Shown here: in pieces, positions 58,900 to 64,000 of the stretch
Layout of the letters: each line of letters opens with the position of its first letter
Numbering within the stretch: the first letter of the stretch is position 1
Notes under the pieces: generated by a model
Databases searched by the model: none
Seen by the model: only the letters and a program-made list of their open reading frames with translations
What the model was told of the DNA's origin: nothing
Position numbers and translations under genes: made by a program
Assembly: GCA_002794785.1 (NCBI GenBank)
Contig: NBBA01000008.1
Span: 620,001 to 684,000 of the forward strand
Direction: 5' to 3'
Source: Coniferiporia sulphurascens
Lineage: Eukaryota > Basidiomycota > Agaricomycetes > Hymenochaetales > Hymenochaetaceae
DNA length: 64,000 nt

Positions 58900-61800
58900 T
58901 TAAGTTGAGGATGGTTGGTCTTCTAATGGAAATAAAAACAAGAACGTAAGAGATAATTCCGATAAATAATACGGCAACATACCATCCTTCCCTTCACTAG
59001 GTTGGGGTGTCTCTGGTCTTGCGGGAGACTCATCAACGTGGGGAGGGGAGGCTGCTAACGTAAAAGTCAATTTCTGGATTGCATGATTCGGACCGGCTGG
59101 CCTACTCTTACCTTCAACTGATATAGGTTCTGGCAATACGTCAGCCCCATCTGTAATGGGCTCAGCACTGTCGGTCTCCCCTGTGGCAGGTGCCTCGGGA
59201 TCCTCTTCGACGGTCTCCTCGGCGACAGCTGATATCGGATCCAAAGGCTCACTGGTTTCTGTTACCGGCTCAACAATGGCTACACTCTCAAGCGAAACGT
59301 GCTCCGCCTCTGACTGCTCCCTTTCAGAAGGGATAATTTCAGCCGGAGTAACCTCTACAGGAGGCGTGACGTCATCTGAAGCAATGAGTTCTGCGGACTC
59401 TGGGACTTCCTCAGCCGCATCACCAGATTCTTCCGGAGTAACCGTTTCTTCAGCGACAAGGACAACAGGTTGCTCAACACTGGTTGCGGGGAGCTCAGCT
59501 GGAGTCTCGTCGGCAGCTGAATCAACTTCTTCGTTGACTGGCACCTCCGACTCTTCAACAACTGTATCGGCGATCTGAGGGGAGGAAACCTCTTCCACGA
59601 TGAGGGCCTCTGGCTCTTCAGCGACCGGTGTAGTTGACTCCGTTGCATCAGCGACGACAGACTCTTCTATAACGGCAGCAGTAGGTTCATCGATCACTGG
59701 AGCAGAGGAACTTTCAGAGGGTTGAGGCTCGGGCTCCGCTTCAGGTTCCTCGGGGACGGCGATGTGTGAAGACTCTTCTGCTACCACAGCTTCCTCCGAC
59801 TGAAGAGCCAGGACTTCGATTGCAGCTTCCAGGGGTTCGTCTGCAGGCGCGACTTCTGCTTCCGCTTGTGGCGGTGCGGCAGAGGTTTGATCGATCTCGG
59901 CGACTTGGACTGTCTCGGAGACAGGGTCCGGTTCCTCAACAACGGAAGGAAGCAATTCTGCGTCGTTACTTTCAATTATAGGCTCTTCGGCCGACTCTAT
60001 AGTAATGTCATCATCAGGTGGGGTCTCAATATGCTCGACAAACCGGGACTTGCCTGCGCCAAGGTGCACGCCAGCAGCAGCCCCCTCTGTCTGCGCAACT
60101 TGAGGAACTGCATCAGAAACGGGCACTTCCACACTTTCCAACTCCGTGTCGATTGATGCCTGAGGCTCCGTTGTAGCGGCTACCGTTGCTTCTGGAGCCT
60201 CTGCAACCGCCTCTTCTAAACGCTCTTCAGGTGCGGTTAAAGCTGCCTCCTCGGCTGCAGTGGACAAAACCGTGACTGAAGTAGAATCGGCATGTATTGG
60301 AGCAGATTCACTATCCAGGGGTCCGCCAACAGTGGAAGGTTCAGTATTTTCTGCCCCTACTTCCGCAGGTTGGTCGACCTCGTTGGCTAATTCATCTTGG
60401 TCTTCAAGGGTGGGAGGTGCAAAGGGCGTCGTAATATCTGCCTCGTTGATGGGGAGGTCAACAACTTTTTCTCTCCTCTCGTCCTTCACTTCTGAAATCG
60501 ATTCCTCTTCCTTCATTGGCGATTCAGACCCTGGGATCGCCGAAACGGCCTCCTCAGTAGTTCCAGCTACAGCAGCTACAACTCCTGCACCAACAACGGC
60601 AACACTACCATCAACGGCGCTAGACTCGGTACCGGCCTCCTTTATGGGCTCTTCGTTGACTGTTTCAGGCGCAACCGGCTTCGTTTCCTGAGGTAGGATA
60701 GCGGTATTCTCCTCGGGAATAATTTCGCCCATCTCGCCTATTTTCGCCTCCTTAGTCACTTTGCCCTCTTTCTTCTCAGCACCGCTAACAGTCGCCGGCA
60801 CGGCATTCGATGCGGATTGGCCCCCGAAAATGTTCAGGCGCTTCCTGGGTGAGAAGGTCGAGCTTACGCGGCCAATGACACCCGGACGTTCTTTGCTTTC
60901 ACTACGTGCGCTAGGGCGGGGCGAACTCGCTCGGCGTACAGGCGAAGATGGTTCTGACGGGATTGGAGGTGGAGGCGTAACAAATTTTTGCTCGACGATC
61001 AACCACGTAACCTTTTTATCATTGTGCACAGGCGCGACGTCGGATCTGAGCTGGCACACAACGAAGGCGGGCCACGTATACGTGACGGGATCAAGCAGGG
61101 CATCACTCCAGAAGTCAACAAAAGATTCATCCAACTTCACGAGCGAGACTAAGGCAGTCTTACATTGCCTGGGCCTGGTTACAGGTGTCGCAGGAAGGCT
61201 CAGTCTTGCGGTACGATCACCGCGCCCTGGTGAACGGCTTTTTCGAAGCGACCGGCGTGGGACAAGCGATGAAGGCTCCGTTTTCTCGAGATCGCTGTCC
61301 ATAAGCGTTGCGGCAAGACTTTGGCCTGCGCTAGATTCTCCAAAGCCTGCCGAAGAAAACATATTCCAGTCAGTCACGATAGGGCTTGCTTCCCCCTTCG
61401 TCCCTTCGGAGGTTTTCCTGGATACTGAAGCGGATCCATTAGCGCTTTTCGCAGATCCATTTGCAGCTGAGCCATTCTGCTTTGAGAATAGATCCCCACG
61501 TTCAGGAACGACTGTGAACATTGTAATCGTCGGTGTGCCCTTGTCTGTACCGTCGGACTTGAGGGATAGCAACCGTATTGTTTCATCTGACAATATGTTC
61601 GATAGCGATTTATCGACCGCCACATCCTCCACCTTCGAGCTGAGTTTCTTGACCTCTTCCCAAAGTGCAACAGTATCTGCGCCGTCAATAGCATCGTTTA
61701 CATCTGCCTTCAACGCATGTTCGATAATGCGAAGAGGGTGGTGTAGCTCCTCGTTAGCCTTCACACCGGCCCCAAGCTCCGAAGTAACACGAACGTAAAG

Positions 61801-63116
61801 CGCGTCATATGCGCGCGTCGCAAACCGAGCGGGTCGGGGGAACTGACTGTCCGTTGCATGTTTAGAGTAAGGGTAGTTAACAACCAATTCCGAAAGGCGC
61901 TTTGGTATCCCTGTTTTCGACGCCTCGTCTCTGTGATTTGTGATGTCCATAAGGGAATATGAAATATTTATGGGTTCACATGCTGCTCACCGGAGGCTAG
62001 CCAGGAAGATGTGCTCTAGTGCACGACCCGCCCGCTCCCAATGCGAATAGAACGCCAGCCAGTCCTCCAGGCCGTCCACCTTGTTTCCTGTCAGTAGGTA
62101 TTGTCCGAGGAACATCGACAACTTGCTTCCGGAAACGCCGTTCATTTCCGAGTGACTTGCTAGGTTCGAAATCAAACTCAGGGTAGAATTTAATAATTCT
62201 GCATGAGGCGGTTTAACGGCAGGCAATAGTAGCTCGCTAAAAGCCGTCTGCGGGTACGACTTCGTCTTCTCCTGCTCTGAGAACCCATCATACCATGCAA
62301 GTGTGGGCATGTCATCCTTCCCAAACGCGTCACCATCTAACTTAAGGTGACGTAAAGCCCATCGGAAGACGGCTGCGACGTCGTGGGGCGAACGCGCATA
62401 TTCAAGCTCGTATTCGAATGCAGAGGCAGCGCTAGTAGGAGAGGAGGTAGACGCAGTAGCGGGAGCCGCATCAAGGGACGAGAGAAAAAGGGATATAATT
62501 TTGCGCTGGGCAGCAGGCGACGCGGAGTGCCAATGAGGGTGCATGACACCCAGGGTCTCCAGACCTGGTCCGATTTCATATCAGTTAGATAAAAATCGGG
62601 AGAAGTAGATCACGCACCTCGGCTCGCTATAACTGACATGCACGCACGCATGAGCTTTAAGGCCTCTCCCGAGCTCAGTCTCTTCTCGCCAAGTGCAGTA
62701 TCATCGAGCAAAGTTATGCCCTCATAGACGATATCCAAGTCCCTCCTCTTCGGATCGCTCTTGACGGACGGCAAGTTCAGATCGAGGGTAAGTTGGGGCA
62801 CATCCTCGGTTTTCCGCGCGGCGCCAGTGCCGGTTGTACGTGACTTTGGGCGGAATAGCGCGATCTTCTCCTTCTCTTTCTCCTTGTCTTTGTCCTTTCC
62901 CTTGTCCTTCCCTAGCGCCTTTTCCTTCTCATCAAACTTTTGCGCTGACAGGGACACGGTCGGAGACACAGCTTCAAACTTGCCCTCTAGCAACGACTGA
63001 ATGGAAGCGCGAGATGATCGCTTACTCTGCTTGGTGGTGGGTTGAGTCGGCTCCTTCAAACCATCCTTGTCTTTGTCTTTCCCTCGCGAGAAAACTTTAG
63101 TGAAAAATGTTGGCAT
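58900..63116 (-). CDS. Msb1/Mug8-domain morphogenesis protein with long acidic tail
   Basis: 1328 residues, five exons in gene order: 62618-63116, 61991-62564, 59112-61930, 58983-59054, 58900-58922. After a charged start (MPTFFTKVFSRGKDKDKDG, then a DKDKEKEKEK stretch) comes an alpha-helical region (about residues 110-470) with VYEGITLLDD, YARSPHDVAAVFRWALRHLK, SHSEMNGVSGSKLSMFLGQY and DALYVRVTSELG. These are the marks of the Msb1-Mug8 domain (DUF1708), linked in yeasts to Rho/Cdc42-dependent budding and polarity. From about residue 560 on the chain is almost entirely Glu/Ala/Val/Pro repeats (VAEEPEA, PVNEEVD) and predicted disordered. The tiny last exon adds EDQPSST. The acceptor of exon 4 could be 3 nt further in. 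Confidence 0.82.
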
Positions 63117-63731
63117 TGGAGCTTCTGCGAGTAAGGAACGTGATGGGACGAAAGAGGTCCGGGCACGTCAAGGACTACGAGCGCGCCGACGGCTGAATGG
63201 ATAACTTCGCGTCAGCATATTGACGGACACTATAGAAGAGGCACACGGACCTTTATGTTGTCGAGGTATGGGTATCGCGGTGACTGCCGTCGTCGTCGTT
63301 GTCGGCAATAGAAAGGAGAGTGAGGGAGGCAACGAAGAACGTGTTAGCCTCGCGACGGCTGTACTGGCAGAAATCGAAGCTTTCTCATTACGCGCAAACG
63401 TATTACATAATAACCACCTGCGCCAGTAAGACTAGATCAACCGCGATGATGGCAAAGTATTCTTAATTTCTCACTTTCCCGAAATCCACAGGAGTAAATC
63501 ATCGCGGGTATTGCGGTAATTTATCGCAACAACTATCCAGAAAACTCAGGAATTCACTTGAAGGGACAACAAATTGACATAAATATCCTGTTATTTATGT
63601 TTTACACGGGCTCGCAAAAGTTAAAAGACATTTTATGAGTACTGCAATGGGAGACCGGAACAAAAGCGGGTGTAACCGACAGCTGATCGAATGTTCTTAC
63701 AGTTTTAGCGGCGCTGTTTTTATTTAAGGCT
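63117..63731. other. Promoter of the Mug8-like gene and 3' flank of glycogen phosphorylase
   Basis: About 600 bp between two minus-strand genes. No recognisable gene. Confidence 0.5.
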
Positions 63732-64000
63732 CTAAGGAACCTTGCAAGGCTCGATGTTCCAGTACTCCTCAGCATAGGTCATGATCGCACGGTCAGAGCT
63801 AAACTTGCCCATCTACACGTACGTACGACGTGTGTTAGAGAGGTGAGATAAATTACGAGGCTAACTCCTTACCTTGGCGGAAGTTCGAATACTCTTCTTT
63901 ATCCATTCTGTACGGTCTTGGTATGCCGCATCGACCATCGCGAGCGCTTGAACATCTGTACGTTCGCCATTTCATCTGCATCAGAAGAGCCAATGATAGA
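63732..64000 (-). CDS. GPH1: Glycogen phosphorylase, C-terminal exons only
   Basis: Pyridoxal-phosphate enzyme releasing glucose-1-phosphate from glycogen. Only the last two coding exons are in the window: 63873-63955 (VQALAMVDAAYQDRTEWIKK, then SIRTSAK) and 63732-63812 (MGKFSSDRAIMTYAEEYWNI, then EPCKVP and stop). KxGKFSSDRxIxxYAxxxW is the family's invariant C-terminus. Bases 63956-64000 read as intron. The rest of the gene, including the lysine that binds the cofactor, lies to the right. Confidence 0.93.

Noticed and set aside
60761..61798. 345-codon plus-strand ORF opposite the Mug8-like gene
   Set aside because: It is the antisense shadow of an exon with strongly biased codons; no domain is visible and the minus strand has a clear family match with good splice sites.

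Overview
This window looks like nuclear DNA of a basidiomycete fungus, most likely an Agaricomycete. Its genes are split by many short introns of about 50-100 bp, and its protein families are typical fungal ones. All gene models below were built by hand from reading frames, splice sites and family motifs. Exon phases close in every complete model, but no transcript or database evidence was available.

The left third (1-21.4 kb) is an accessory, specialised-metabolism-like block. It holds the 3' part of a cytochrome P450 (1-2166), four intact paralogous short-chain dehydrogenase/reductases (SDR-A 3639-4816 minus; SDR-B 6831-8005, SDR-C 17917-19111 and SDR-D 20190-21415 plus), at least one SDR relic, and a 30-exon ABCC-type full ABC transporter (9496-16063). 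The four SDRs share an almost identical 7-exon layout and a common TATA-box promoter block. SDR-C and SDR-D form a segmental duplication. Oxidation, keto-reduction and export functions side by side suggest a small metabolite or detoxification cluster; the chemistry is unknown.

The middle (21.4-43 kb) has SRP9 (23799-24289), a BTB/POZ-domain protein (24548-26583), a PTR2-type peptide transporter (30837-32933) and a single-exon dihydrofolate synthase, FOL3-like (40330-41874, minus). Long gene-free stretches with simple repeats separate them, including 32.9-40.3 kb, which holds only an SDR exon relic.

The right third (43-64 kb) is housekeeping: a mitochondrial 2-oxodicarboxylate carrier (43250-45047, minus), divergent from a UBC7-type ubiquitin-conjugating enzyme (45844-46946); D-arabinono-1,4-lactone oxidase (47513-49296, minus); an Hsp70-like ATPase with an MGCC N-terminus (50583-54202, minus); an Msb1/Mug8-domain morphogenesis protein with a very long acidic tail (58900-63116, minus); and the C-terminal exons of glycogen phosphorylase (63732 to the window end, minus).

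The most unusual signals are at the RNA-processing level. The ABC transporter can be kept open only by an intron whose donor reads GA instead of GT. Four further introns appear to use GC donors. The mitochondrial carrier contains 5-nt and 7-nt microexons at nearly equivalent positions of two of its three internal repeats.
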